Source of the DNA: Streptomyces albipurpureus
GTDB taxonomy: Bacteria > Actinomycetota > Actinomycetes > Streptomycetales > Streptomycetaceae
Reading direction: 5' to 3'
NCBI RefSeq assembly: GCF_023701525.1
Contig: NZ_JAMQAW010000006.1
Location: forward strand, 325,396 to 389,395
Length of the DNA stretch: 64,000 nt
Shown: positions 37,378-46,495 of the stretch, one piece after another
How positions within the stretch are numbered: the stretch's first letter is position 1
How the letters are laid out: every line of letters starts with the position of its first letter
Translations under genes and position numbers: made by a program
Notes under the pieces: generated by a model
What the model was told of the DNA's origin: nothing
The model's database searches: none
Seen by the model: the letters and a program-made list of their open reading frames with translations, nothing else

Positions 37378-38585
37378 GCGTCGGTGGCCGCGGGGTCGTA
37401 GAAGAAGTTCTCGAAGTCCGCGGGGTCGTTGAACCCGTTGGCGAAGCGATCGGCCACCGGCTGGAGCTGACCCGCCGCGCCGATCAGGTTCAAGATGTGC
37501 TCCGGCGGGGGCGCGAGCATGGCGTTGGTCCACTTGGTGACGTGTTGCGCGGTCTCCCAGTAGCGGTCGAAGGTGGCCTGCATCCAGTCCCCGTCGAACG
37601 GCTTGTCGCCGTGCTCGACGATGGAGTCGAGGTAGGCGGTGGCGCACTTGGACGCCGAGTTCGAGCCCTGGCCCGTGATCGGGTCGTTGGCGACGACGAC
37701 ATCGGCGACACCGAGCACCAGACCGCCGCCGGGCAGCTGCCCGATCGGCTTGCGTACGGTGGGGGCGTACCGTCCGGCGAGGGTGCCGCCGGCGTCGGTG
37801 AGTTCGACCTTGGTGGCGCGGGCGTACTCCCACGGCAGGAAGCGTTCCAGCAGCTCCAGGGTGAGGGCCAGATGCTCCGAGGGGTCCTTCACTCCCTGGA
37901 AGACATCGAGCGGACCGCCCGGAACGCCCTCCCAGAACAGGATGTCGGCGCGACCGGAGTTGGTGAAGGTCGGCATCACGAAGAGCTCACCGACCCCCGG
38001 TACGAGGTTGCAGCGGACCGCGTCGAACTCGGGATGCTCCGGGCGCGGCCCCAGACCGTGGACATAGGCGACGGCCAGGGCGCGCTGGGGGGCGTCGTAC
38101 GGGGAGCGGGTGGCGTCCCGGCCGAACATCGAGACCAGCTCGCCCTTTCCCGCGGAGACCATCACCAGGTCGTAGGTGCGGGAGAAGTAGTCAAGGTCGC
38201 CGACGGCGGCTCCGTGGATGACGAGTTGTCCACCGCGCTGGGCGAAGGTCTCCATCCAGCCGGCCATCTTCACCCGCTGGTCCACCGACTGGGCGTAGCC
38301 GTCGAGCTTGCCGACCCAGTCGATGAGGCGCTGTGACTCGGGCCCGGCGACGGACACGCCGAGGCCCTCGATCCTGGGGGCCTGGGACTCCCAGAAGTTG
38401 ATCCCCAGGTCGCGCTCGTGCTGGAGGGCGGTGTGGAACATGCACTGCGTCGACATGACCCGGCCGGAGCGGATCTCATCGGCCGTGCGGTTGGACATCA
38501 AGGTGACCTCGTAACCCTTCGACTGGAGGCCGAGGGCGAGCTGGAGACCGGACTGACCGGCTCCGACTATGAGTATCTTCCGCAT
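37329..38585 (-). CDS. styrene/indole monooxygenase-like FAD enzyme
   Basis: This 418-residue flavoprotein has the N-terminal FAD-binding GAGQSGLQLALGL (8-20) and further blocks of the StyA-type group: VMSTQCMFHTALQHERDLG, VMVSAGKG, and the C-terminal GVADVVVANDPITGQGSNSASK. StyA-like enzymes are the oxygenase half of two-component systems that epoxidise styrene or indole and need a separate flavin reductase, which is not nearby. The gene starts 38 bp after CvnD on the same strand and is probably in the conservon operon, where an oxygenase (often a P450) is common. Its natural substrate and link to signalling are unknown. Confidence 0.9.
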   Translation of the reverse strand: MRKILIVGAGQSGLQLALGLQSKGYEVTLMSNRTADEIRSGRVMSTQCMFHTALQHERDLGINFWESQAPRIEGLGVSVAGPESQRLIDWVGKLDGYAQSVDQRVKMAGWMETFAQRGGQLVIHGAAVGDLDYFSRTYDLVMVSAGKGELVSMFGRDATRSPYDAPQRALAVAYVHGLGPRPEHPEFDAVRCNLVPGVGELFVMPTFTNSGRADILFWEGVPGGPLDVFQGVKDPSEHLALTLELLERFLPWEYARATKVELTDAGGTLAGRYAPTVRKPIGQLPGGGLVLGVADVVVANDPITGQGSNSASKCATAYLDSIVEHGDKPFDGDWMQATFDRYWETAQHVTKWTNAMLAPPPEHILNLIGAAGQLQPVADRFANGFNDPADFENFFYDPAATDAYLAEVGAAAAAGSAG

Positions 38586-38623
38586 CCGGGGAGTCTCTTT
38601 CGTCTGGGCAGAGCTAGCAAGGA

Positions 38624-39307
38624 CTATTCGGGGGTGGCATCGAGCGCAAGGCTCACCAGAGCCAGAAGTGACTCGACAACGGTGGTTCGCCTGCGCGCGT
38701 CCATGATCACAATCGGTACATGTACCGGTATGGTCAAGGCCTCCCGCACGTCCTCGATCTCAAACATCTCCGAGCCGTCGAAGTGGTTCACCGCGACGAT
38801 GTACGGCAGCCCACTGCTTTCGAAGTAGTCCAGTGCCGGGAAGCAGTCGGACAGCCGCCGGGTGTCGGCGAGCACGACCGCCCCGACCGCGCCACGCGCC
38901 AGGTCGTCCCACATGAACCAGAAGCGTTGCTGTCCCGGCGTGCCGAAGACGTAGAGCACCAGATCCCGGTCGAGGGTGAGCCGGCCGAAGTCCATGGCGA
39001 CGGTGGTGGTGAGCTTCTCCGGCGTTGACGCGAGGTCGTCGGTCTCCTCGCTCGCCTGGGTCATCAGCGCCTCGGTCTGGAGCGGAGTGATCTCCGAGAC
39101 CGAGGCGACGAACGTTGTCTTGCCGACACCGAAACCGCCGGCGACGACTATCTTGGCGGCGGTGGGGGCGCGGTTGTGGTCCAGTTGCCACGCCTGGAGG
39201 CCCTCGTCGGCGGCTATGGAGCCGCCGGGGGCGGTATCCGGACAGGGGTCGCGCTGCTGCTCGGGGTGGTTCTGGGCAAGCAGAGTCTCAGAGGCGGCGG
39301 AGTCCAC
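38624..39307 (-). CDS. cvnD: conservon small GTPase CvnD
   Basis: This 227-residue GTP-binding protein has the P-loop GGFGVGKTT (about 58-66) and the DxxG-like FGTPGQQRFWFMW switch region. The base-recognition site, VAVNHFDG, departs from NKxD, as is usual in this ATP/GTP-binding group. It is the fourth conservon component and is expected to cycle on the inner membrane face under CvnA/B/C control. The GTG start at 39307 overlaps CvnC by 20 bp. Confidence 0.95.
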   Translation of the reverse strand: MDSAASETLLAQNHPEQQRDPCPDTAPGGSIAADEGLQAWQLDHNRAPTAAKIVVAGGFGVGKTTFVASVSEITPLQTEALMTQASEETDDLASTPEKLTTTVAMDFGRLTLDRDLVLYVFGTPGQQRFWFMWDDLARGAVGAVVLADTRRLSDCFPALDYFESSGLPYIVAVNHFDGSEMFEIEDVREALTIPVHVPIVIMDARRRTTVVESLLALVSLALDATPE

Positions 39308-39728
39308 TCAGCACCCTTTCCAGCAGTGCGCGTTCAGGGCGTCCGGGGGCGTGCCCGGTGCCATATACACGGATCTTTCCCTGGTCCGCCAGATCGCTCA
39401 GGAGCACTCTGACGACACCGAGCGGCATCTTGAGGATCGCCGAGATCTCGGCGACGGTACGCATCCGGCGGCACAGCTCGACGATGGCCTGGAGTTCGGG
39501 CATCACCCGGGAGGACAGATCGCCCTTGGGGAGCTCGGGACGCTCGGGGGGCGCTTCGATGGCCGCCACGAACGTTTCCACCAACAGCACATGGCCGAAA
39601 CGGGTGCGACCACCGGTGAGTGAGTAGGGCCGCACCCGGGCGGGGCGGCGGTTCTCACCGCGTACCGGCAACCCCGAGGGGCCGATACCGGCGGGAACGT
39701 CAGGGCCCAGCGGCCCGGAGGCGGTCAT
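39288..39728 (-). CDS. cvnC: conservon protein CvnC (DUF742)
   Basis: This 146-residue protein has the DUF742 signature: RPYSLTGGRTR near 34, a winged-helix-like body (ELCRRMRTVAEISAILKMPLGVVRVLLSDL) and a C-terminal RALLERVLSGLRRL. It bridges the roadblock protein and the GTPase. Its ATG overlaps the CvnB stop by 4 bp (ATGA). Confidence 0.96.
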   Translation of the reverse strand: MTASGPLGPDVPAGIGPSGLPVRGENRRPARVRPYSLTGGRTRFGHVLLVETFVAAIEAPPERPELPKGDLSSRVMPELQAIVELCRRMRTVAEISAILKMPLGVVRVLLSDLADQGKIRVYGTGHAPGRPERALLERVLSGLRRL

Positions 39729-40207
39729 CGGACCCCCTCCAGGGTCTGGCGCAACTCACTGCGGAGTTCGGGGGTGAGCACATGTCCGGCCCGGCCCACG
39801 AAGAGCCCCATGTGGTAGGCGACGACGGACATGTCGCAGTCCGCCTCGGCATGGACGCCCAGGAGTGAGCCGTCGCTGATCGACATGATGAACACGCAGG
39901 CGTCCTCCATGGCGACCATCGTCTGCTTGACGCCGCCGCCGTCCATCAACCGGGCGGCGCCGATGGTCAGGCTGCCGATCCCGGAGACGATGGTGGCGAG
40001 GTCGGCGCTGGAGCCCTTGGGGCCGTCCTGGTGGCCGCCCCCGATGGGTGCGGCGTTCTGGGCCGGGTCGGAAGACAACAGCAGCAGCCCATCGGACGAT
40101 ACGACGGCCACCGAGCGCAGACCTGGCACCTCCTCCACCAGATTGCTGAGCAACCAGTGCAGATTGCGGGCCTCGCTACTCAGGCCGAACGTGCTGGTCG
40201 CAGTCAA
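39725..40207 (-). CDS. cvnB: conservon roadblock/LC7 protein CvnB
   Basis: This is a 160-residue roadblock/LC7 fold protein with SSEARNLHWLLSNLVEEVPGLRSVAVVSSDGLLLLSSD at the N-terminus, typical of GTPase-activating or scaffolding partners in conservons. The start is a TTG overlapping the CvnA stop (TTGA), so it is translated by coupling. Confidence 0.95.
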   Translation of the reverse strand: MTATSTFGLSSEARNLHWLLSNLVEEVPGLRSVAVVSSDGLLLLSSDPAQNAAPIGGGHQDGPKGSSADLATIVSGIGSLTIGAARLMDGGGVKQTMVAMEDACVFIMSISDGSLLGVHAEADCDMSVVAYHMGLFVGRAGHVLTPELRSELRQTLEGVR

Positions 40208-43062
40208 CTGCGTGCCTCCTCGACTGTGTCCCCCGCTTCTTCTGTCGCCTTACGCGCGCTCTGGGCCACTTGCGCCTCGGCTTCGCGTCGGCCCTGGTCG
40301 GCAGCGCGCTGGAAGCCGCCGAGCCTGCGGCGCAGGTCTTCGGCGTCAACGCTGCCGGTCCGCTCGCCTGGTGCGGCTGCGGGCTTGACGATCTTGGGTG
40401 TGCGCTTGGGCAGGCCCTTGTCGGTGACCCGGTCCCACACCGGCGCGGGACCCGCGACAGGTCCGGGCGCCACGGCCGGCTCGGGTTCACCGGCCGGCTC
40501 GGGAACCGACGCTACCGGCTCGGGCGAGCCAAAGGGTGTCGCCTGGCCGGGCATGACCGGATACTGCTCCAACTCCGGCAGCCGCATCTCGAAGGTGGGC
40601 TCATCGGGCGCGTGGGAGTCCGGCACGCTGTCGGCGGCCCGCTCGTGCACTTCCGGCTCGGCGGCCCGCACAGCGGCCTCGGCGGCCTCCACCAGCGGAT
40701 CGACCAGCGGATCGGCAGGCGGTCCGGCAGGCGGTGCGGGCAGCGGCTGGCGCGGAGAGCTCGGCAGGGCGTTGGAGTTGGCCTCGGCGACCGACCCGGG
40801 GAGGTGGAACCCGGTGCCGGAGTCGCCGGCACGGCCACGGCCCTCGACGGGTGATGCCTTGGGCAGCAGCCCCTGCGGGAGCACCACGACTGCGGCGACC
40901 CCGCCCTGGGCCTGCTCGCGCAGTTGTACGCGCACACCGTGGCGGGCGGCCAGCAGCGCGGCGACCCGCAGTCCAAGGCCCTCGGCGTCCCGACCGGAAG
41001 CCACCGGCGGGGCGGCCTCGAAGGTCTCGGGGTCAGCCAGCCGGGCATTGAGCTCGGCGAGCCGTCCCGGGGTCATCCCTATGCCGCCGTCCTGTACCGA
41101 GAGCATCACTTCGCCGCTCTCCAGGAGCCAGCCGGAGAGCTCGACCTGGGCTTCCGGGGGCGAGAACGAGGTGGCGTTCTCCAACAGTTCGGCGACGAGG
41201 TGGCTGAGGTCATCGGCGGCGAAGCCGGCGACCTGGACATGCGGGGGCAGCGACTGGATGACGACGCGCTCGTACCGCTCGATCTCGCTGACGGCGGCCC
41301 GCAGCACATCGACGAGCGGAACCGGCCCTGTGTGGCTGTGGCCGTGTTCCGCGCCGGCGAGGACCAGCAGGTTCTCGCTGTGGCGGCGCATGACGGTGGC
41401 CATGTGGTCGAGCTTGAAGAGAGTGGCGAGACGCTCTGGGTCCTGCTCCCGCTCCTCCAGCTTCTCGATCACGCCGAGTTGCCGCTCCACCAGGCCGAGG
41501 GTGCGCAGGGAGAGATTGACGAAGGTGTGGTCGACGGTGTGGCGCAGGCGTTCGAGTTCGGCGGTGAGCTGGGCGGTGTGCTGGCGCATCTCGGCCCGAG
41601 CGGCGCTGAGCTGGGCCGCCACCGCATCGCGCGAGCCGGCCAACTCGCCCCGGTCGCCCTCCAGCCGTTCGGCCCGGTCGCCGAGTTCGACGACCTTTCC
41701 GTGCAGGGCGTTGAGGGACCGTACGACCTGCGCGAACTCATCGTTGCGACCGGTGAAGCGCACCGGGTCTTCCAACTCGGGCGCGTTCGCCAACCGGGCC
41801 GCGCCGATCCGCAGTACGGCGAGCGGGCGGGTGAGGGTGCGGGCGATGGCGGCCAGTGCGCCGATCGTCAACAGCAGGGTGCCGCCGAGCAGTCCGACCC
41901 GGATCTCCAGCGCGGTGACATCGTCGTCACGAAGCTGCTCGAAGCTGACGATCCGCTCCGACGCGAGCGAGGACTCGATCCCACGCATCAACTCGATACG
42001 GGCGGTGAGCGACGACTCCAGCTTCTCCCGGTTGGACTTGCGGTCGCCGGCGGACAGTTGGGGCTGGTCGGTGAGTCTGGCGAGATAGTTCTCGGCTGTC
42101 TTGACCTCGGCACCGGTGACCGTGGCGGCCAGCGACTCACGGGCGTCCTTGCCCGCTGCCTGGTCGAAGTCGGCCAGTGCGGCTTGTTCACGCACCCGGG
42201 ACTGCTGGGCGGCGGCGCTGAGGACGTCACGGATCTCGTCGGCGGCCTTGGACTCGTCGGTCTCCTGCTCGACGGGGAGCCCGCTGATCGGGTCGAGGCT
42301 CTCCTCGGTCTCCCCGGCCGGGACCGAGAGCGCGGCCAGCAGCAGCCCACGGGCCGCCGATGCCTGCTCGACGGCGAGACCGAGTGCCGCGGGCGCACGG
42401 GTGGCAGCGGTCGCACCGGGGGCGCGGGAGGGAGTCTCGTCGGCGAGTTCCACGGCGAGCGCGTGCAGCCCGGTGATGACGGCGGTGTACGCGCGGTGGG
42501 CTTCCACCGCCGTGCCCTTGCCGGTCATCGCGTCACGCCGTACCGAGGGCACGGCGGCCAGTTCGCGCCGGAGTTCGGCGCGCCCATCGGGGATGACCTC
42601 GGTGATCTCGTCTATCTGACGATCCACCCGGGCGCTGCGGGTTGCGGTGACCTCGCGCCGGTCCTTGTCGCCGGCCCCGGCCTCCTGCTCCTCACGCCCT
42701 GCGGCGATGTAGGCGGTGACCTCGTCGCGCTCATCGGCGAGCGAGTGGGCGAGTGTGACGGCCTGCCGGTTGAGCTCGGCGAGTTCGACCAGTCGCTGGG
42801 ACTCGCTCAGCTCCGCCGACACCGCGAGGACTCCGGGCAGCCCGGCGCCGATGACGACCAGACTGACGACGGCCACTCCCGCGACCAGCCTGCTGCGTAC
42901 GCGCTTGGCCCGGCCTGGCGCAGCCGGGGCCGGCGGGGCGGACTGTGCCTGGAACGTCTCAGGGACCAGGGGGGCCTGAGGCCGCTTCTTCTGCACCGGT
43001 GCTCGCAATCCTGCTTGACTCGTCCGCCCTTTGACCTTGAAGCAGAGATGACGACCGGTCAT
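40204..43062 (-). CDS. cvnA: conservon sensor kinase-like protein CvnA
   Basis: This is a 952-residue membrane sensor. A transmembrane helix (LVAGVAVVSLVVIGAGLPGVLA, about 60) leads to a large extracytoplasmic nitrate-sensor-like helical domain (about 85-400). A second helix, HAMP, and a coiled segment follow, then the ATPase domain with LVAELLENATSFSPPEAQV, DGGIGM and EGLGLRVAALLA. The C-terminal ~230 residues are Pro/Ala/Glu-rich and basic. CvnA proteins act on the downstream roadblock/GTPase set rather than a classical response regulator. ATG 43062 has GGTGGGGTCAGG upstream; starts up to 72 codons earlier are in frame but carry no kinase-like sequence. Confidence 0.94.
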   Translation of the reverse strand: MTGRHLCFKVKGRTSQAGLRAPVQKKRPQAPLVPETFQAQSAPPAPAAPGRAKRVRSRLVAGVAVVSLVVIGAGLPGVLAVSAELSESQRLVELAELNRQAVTLAHSLADERDEVTAYIAAGREEQEAGAGDKDRREVTATRSARVDRQIDEITEVIPDGRAELRRELAAVPSVRRDAMTGKGTAVEAHRAYTAVITGLHALAVELADETPSRAPGATAATRAPAALGLAVEQASAARGLLLAALSVPAGETEESLDPISGLPVEQETDESKAADEIRDVLSAAAQQSRVREQAALADFDQAAGKDARESLAATVTGAEVKTAENYLARLTDQPQLSAGDRKSNREKLESSLTARIELMRGIESSLASERIVSFEQLRDDDVTALEIRVGLLGGTLLLTIGALAAIARTLTRPLAVLRIGAARLANAPELEDPVRFTGRNDEFAQVVRSLNALHGKVVELGDRAERLEGDRGELAGSRDAVAAQLSAARAEMRQHTAQLTAELERLRHTVDHTFVNLSLRTLGLVERQLGVIEKLEEREQDPERLATLFKLDHMATVMRRHSENLLVLAGAEHGHSHTGPVPLVDVLRAAVSEIERYERVVIQSLPPHVQVAGFAADDLSHLVAELLENATSFSPPEAQVELSGWLLESGEVMLSVQDGGIGMTPGRLAELNARLADPETFEAAPPVASGRDAEGLGLRVAALLAARHGVRVQLREQAQGGVAAVVVLPQGLLPKASPVEGRGRAGDSGTGFHLPGSVAEANSNALPSSPRQPLPAPPAGPPADPLVDPLVEAAEAAVRAAEPEVHERAADSVPDSHAPDEPTFEMRLPELEQYPVMPGQATPFGSPEPVASVPEPAGEPEPAVAPGPVAGPAPVWDRVTDKGLPKRTPKIVKPAAAPGERTGSVDAEDLRRRLGGFQRAADQGRREAEAQVAQSARKATEEAGDTVEEARS

Positions 43063-43368
43063 ACACCTGACCCCACCCCTGGTATGACTTAAGACCATTC
43101 CAGTGCATTTGGGAGGGAGGTGCACATCGGCCGCTCCGCCACCTGAACGAGTGAACAACACCAGGGAGTTGGCGAACAACTCCTCTCGGTTGCCGTCACG
43201 TGCCGGGAATGGACACTGACTGGATCTTCCGGCCGGGCTTTGACAGGATGCGCGCCCGCAGCTTCGCTCATTGACCATTCAGGACCGAGTCACACCCCCT
43301 GACCTGGCCGTACGGATCGTTTGCGCGATTGTGCAGGCAACGTGAACGACTCATGCAGACTGAGTGTC
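43063..43368. other. 306-bp divergent intergenic region of the conservon
   Basis: This gap separates cvnA and the divergent PP2C-like gene. A perfect hyphenated palindrome GGAGTTG-GCGAA-CAACTCC lies at 43165-43183 and could be an operator or a small hairpin. No promoter stands out enough to call. Confidence 0.5.
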
Positions 43369-44157
43369 ATGCGCATCGAACTCGCCACTTCGCCCGGCTC
43401 ACCCGAACGCCCCAACGAGGACTGGGCATCCGTGGCCCTGCCGGCGTCGGGGCAGGGTGGAGCACTCATCGTCCTTGATGGAGTGACCCCGCCCGAGGGT
43501 GACTACGGCTGTGAGCATGGAGTCCCATGGTTTACCGCTCGATTGGGCGGCACCCTGCTCGAACTGTCCGTTTCCCAGCTAGATGCCCCTCTGACCGAGG
43601 TTCTCGCCACGGCAATCCGACGCACCGCCGATGTTCACCGAAACAGTTGTGACCTTTCTCACGTAAGAACGCCTCAGGCGACGGTGGTCATGGCCCGTTG
43701 GGGTGGCCCCTCGCAGGACGTGGAACATCTGGTGCTCTCGGACTCGGTGCTGCTGCTGGAGTCCCCGGAGGGCGGAGTACGGGCGATTCTGGACGATCGC
43801 ATCGACCGGCTGCCCCGAGAGCTCCTGCGGACCCATGAGTCGGCGGACCGACTGCGCAACGCGGAGGGCGGGTTCTTCACGGCGGCGGCCGATCCCGGCG
43901 TCACGGTCCACGCGGTGGCGGGCCGCACACCGAGGGAGCGCGTCCGGGCCCTGGCCGCCCTGACGGACGGGGCTTCACGCTGGGTGGAGATGTTCGAGGA
44001 GGGCAGCTGGACCCAGTGCCTGGGGGTGCTGCGCAAGGAAGGGGCGCAGGGGTTGATCGACCGGGTACGGGCGGTGGAGACGGCGGCACTGGAGCGTACG
44101 ACGGTGATCCGCTGGAAGCTGCACGATGACGCCGCGGTGGTCTTCGCGGAGCTCTAG
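43369..44157 (+). CDS. PP2C-like (PPM) phosphatase-fold protein
   Basis: This 262-residue protein contains PERPNEDWASVAL (about 12) and ALIVLDGVTPPEGDYGC, equivalents of the NEDW and DG metal-binding motifs of PPM phosphatases, and a C-terminal DDAAVVFAEL corresponding to the last motif (DDxT) with changes. Catalytic acids are partly retained (NED, LDG), so activity is plausible but not certain. It is divergent from the conservon sensor. ATG 43369 was chosen because the longer frame adds an unrelated N-terminus. Confidence 0.8.
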   Translation: MRIELATSPGSPERPNEDWASVALPASGQGGALIVLDGVTPPEGDYGCEHGVPWFTARLGGTLLELSVSQLDAPLTEVLATAIRRTADVHRNSCDLSHVRTPQATVVMARWGGPSQDVEHLVLSDSVLLLESPEGGVRAILDDRIDRLPRELLRTHESADRLRNAEGGFFTAAADPGVTVHAVAGRTPRERVRALAALTDGASRWVEMFEEGSWTQCLGVLRKEGAQGLIDRVRAVETAALERTTVIRWKLHDDAAVVFAEL

Positions 44158-44830
44158 GGCCGTTCCCAGCCCTCGGGACGCTCCGGCGGGGTTGGCGGCT
44201 CCCGCCGGGCAGACCGGGGGGGCCGGGGTCCCAGAGCGCCGTGCGAACCACCGGGTGACCGGGTCAGGGGCCACGCGATCCGGGAGCGCCCAGGCCAAGG
44301 AGGCGCGATCCGGGAGCCCAGGGCCGACGAGCCCGCCAGCCTCCACCGGCCTACCGCCCCCCTTGATGACGCTTGCCCGGGATCTGGGGTTCCGCCCCTG
44401 GTTCCTTCCTTAGTTCCGTCCCTGAACGCGGGACCGGTTGGCGGCGCTCATCCATCCCCCGGAGTCTGGGCCGCCTCCAGGCGGCCGGACGGGTCAGCGG
44501 TCCGGGTCCCATGGCCCCGACGCTCCCAGCGCTCCCAGCGCTCCCAAGGCGAGGGCGTGCTCCCGGCCGTTCCCAGGGTGAAGGCTCCCGTCCGCCCCGA
44601 TCCCGGCGGCCGGGAGCGGGCGCTCAGGGGCAGAGCGGCCCGCTGCGGAACACCTGGCCGAACTCCGTGATGGGCGAGACGTCCGCTGGATCGCGGCGCC
44701 GTGGCGGCGAGAGGCCCGAGCAATGCCCTGGGGCCCTCGCGCCTCGGGGCGGAACGGGCGAGTCCCAAGGAACGTCCCGGCACCCGCGCGCCTCGGGGCG
44801 GACGCCGACCCGGCGACCGCCCACGTCAGG
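44158..44830. other. 673-bp gap with short direct repeats
   Basis: No credible gene lies here. Direct repeats are visible: GCGATCCGGGAGC at 44275 and 44305, three tandem GCTCCCAGC units at about 44522-44548, and GCGCCTCGGGGCGGA near 44738 and 44791. They look like slippage products in GC-rich spacer DNA. Confidence 0.5.
44184..44209 (+). terminator. candidate hairpin after the PP2C-like gene
   Basis: The 8-bp perfect arms CCGGCGGG (44184-44191) and CCCGCCGG (44202-44209) with a 10-nt loop lie 27 bp after the stop codon. Confidence 0.5.
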
Positions 44831-45313
44831 TCAGGATTCCGCGCTGACGTTCAGCTCGTGCAGCAGTCTGGCCAGTTCCGCGATCTCCCCACGGTCCCAG
44901 TCGGCCAGCTTGCGGACATAGGTCTCCCGCCGGGCATCCCTCACTCGGCGGAATCGCTCCAGACCTTCTTCCGTGAGCCGTACGAGTGATGCCCGGCCAT
45001 CGGCCGGATCGGGCTCCCTCGACACCAGCCCCACCTCTTCGAGCGCCCGGAGCTGACGGCTCATCGTCGCCTTGCCGACGCCGAAGTACACGGCGAGATC
45101 CGTCCCGCGCTGCACCCCCGTCGCCTCCAGCTGGACGAGCAACCCATAGGCGGCGGGCTCCAATCCGGGATGGACCGCACGGGCCATTTCCCCCGAGGAC
45201 GCACGAGCGCGGCGCAGGAATACGGCCAACTCCTTCTCCAGCGCCAGGAAAACATGGTCGACACCATCCGTACCGCGGGGCTCGGCTTCACTCCCCGTAC
45301 CGCTTCTCTGCAC
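44831..45313 (-). CDS. MarR-family transcriptional regulator
   Basis: This 160-residue regulator has the winged-helix core LAVYFGVGKATMSRQLRALEEVGLVSREPDPADGRASLVRLTEEG (about 70-115), diagnostic of MarR proteins. No Cys-based redox motif is obvious. It is divergent from the GH25 lysozyme gene across 233 bp, though a regulatory link is only positional. Confidence 0.93.
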   Translation of the reverse strand: MQRSGTGSEAEPRGTDGVDHVFLALEKELAVFLRRARASSGEMARAVHPGLEPAAYGLLVQLEATGVQRGTDLAVYFGVGKATMSRQLRALEEVGLVSREPDPADGRASLVRLTEEGLERFRRVRDARRETYVRKLADWDRGEIAELARLLHELNVSAES

Positions 45314-45546
45314 GTCAACACCCCTCGTAGGCTTTCCCGTTCACAGGCGTCCTCGCCGGGGCCGGTCATCGCCGCAGCGCGGTCAGTATTTCGCAGGCAT
45401 AGACCAGCGGCGGCCCTTCAGAGCCCGTTCCCGGCTCCGCTCCGGCACACAACCCATCGAATGGCATGCCCACACCAAATTAACCCATCTAGGTATGTCA
45501 TGACATCGATGCAGAAAATCCTCTTTATGCGCTTCAGGGGCACGCT

Positions 45547-46416
45547 ATGCCCGTGGACAGATTCGGAACAGCACGCCCCCATCCCTCGATGAGGAGCTTC
45601 CGCCGCCCGTTCATAACAACGTCCGGTGTCCTTCTCATCGCCCTCTCCCTCCTCTTCTCCTCTTCCTCCGTCGCCGCCGCGGGTGAGACTCCCCCGCCGC
45701 GCGGATCGGCCCATCTCGGCATGGGCGTCGTCGCCCATGACGGGCAGGGCGCGCTACCGCCCGAGCAGCGCGGCCTTGAGCCGGAGGCCACTCAGACGGA
45801 AGGCGTCGATGTCGCCAGCCATCAGGGCAATGTCGACTGGCCGGCACTCTGGGCCAGCGGTGTGAAGTGGGCCTACGTCAAGGCCACGGAGGGCACCTAC
45901 TACAAGAACCCCTACTTCACCCAGCAGTACGACGGCTCCCATGACAGCGGAATGATCCGCGGCACCTATCACTTCGCCACGCCTGACACGGCCACCGGCG
46001 CCGCGCAGGCGGACTACTTCGTCGACCGTGGCGGGGCCTGGTCGCCGGATGGGAAGACCCTGCCGGGAGCGCTCGACATCGAGTGGAACCCATACGGAGA
46101 CGCCTGCTACGGCAAGTCGCAGTCCGGGATGGTGACCTGGATCAGGAACTTCCTCAACCAGTACAGGGCACGCACCGGACGGGACGCGGTGATCTACACG
46201 GCGACGAGTTGGTGGACCCAGTGCACCGGCGACTACGCCGGGTTCGGTGCCGTCAATCCGCTGTGGATCGCCCGGTACAACACCACCCCGGGCACCCTGC
46301 CGGCCGGCTGGTCCGTCCAGACCATGTGGCAGTACACCTCGTCCGGACCGTTCGTCGGCGACCACAACAAGTTCAACGGCGCACTCGACCGAGTCGTGGC
46401 GCTGGCGAACGGCTGA
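45547..46416 (+). CDS. secreted GH25 lysozyme (N-acetylmuramidase)
   Basis: This 289-residue enzyme has a Sec signal peptide (FITTSGVLLIALSLLFSSSSVAAA), a short propeptide and a GH25 barrel. The barrel starts EGVDVASHQGNVDW (catalytic-site Asp), continues YVKATEGTYYKNPYF, and carries the catalytic GALDIEWNP. The terminal WQYTSSGPFVG segment is conserved in the family. It hydrolyses the beta-1,4 bond of peptidoglycan. Streptomyces homologues include cellosyl. ATG 45547 follows AGGGG by 6 nt; an ATG at 45589 would shorten the signal peptide. Confidence 0.94.
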   Translation: MPVDRFGTARPHPSMRSFRRPFITTSGVLLIALSLLFSSSSVAAAGETPPPRGSAHLGMGVVAHDGQGALPPEQRGLEPEATQTEGVDVASHQGNVDWPALWASGVKWAYVKATEGTYYKNPYFTQQYDGSHDSGMIRGTYHFATPDTATGAAQADYFVDRGGAWSPDGKTLPGALDIEWNPYGDACYGKSQSGMVTWIRNFLNQYRARTGRDAVIYTATSWWTQCTGDYAGFGAVNPLWIARYNTTPGTLPAGWSVQTMWQYTSSGPFVGDHNKFNGALDRVVALANG

Positions 46417-46495
46417 CCGGAACCAGTCGTCGCTCAGCGCCCCGAACCCACCAGGGACCGGACCGCCCTGTGCTTCCCCCTGATCCCGGCCCCGG

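Noticed and set aside
40924..43092. 722-codon frame antisense to cvnA
   Set aside because: Shadow of a high-GC gene; no motifs. The CvnA reading fits the conservon.
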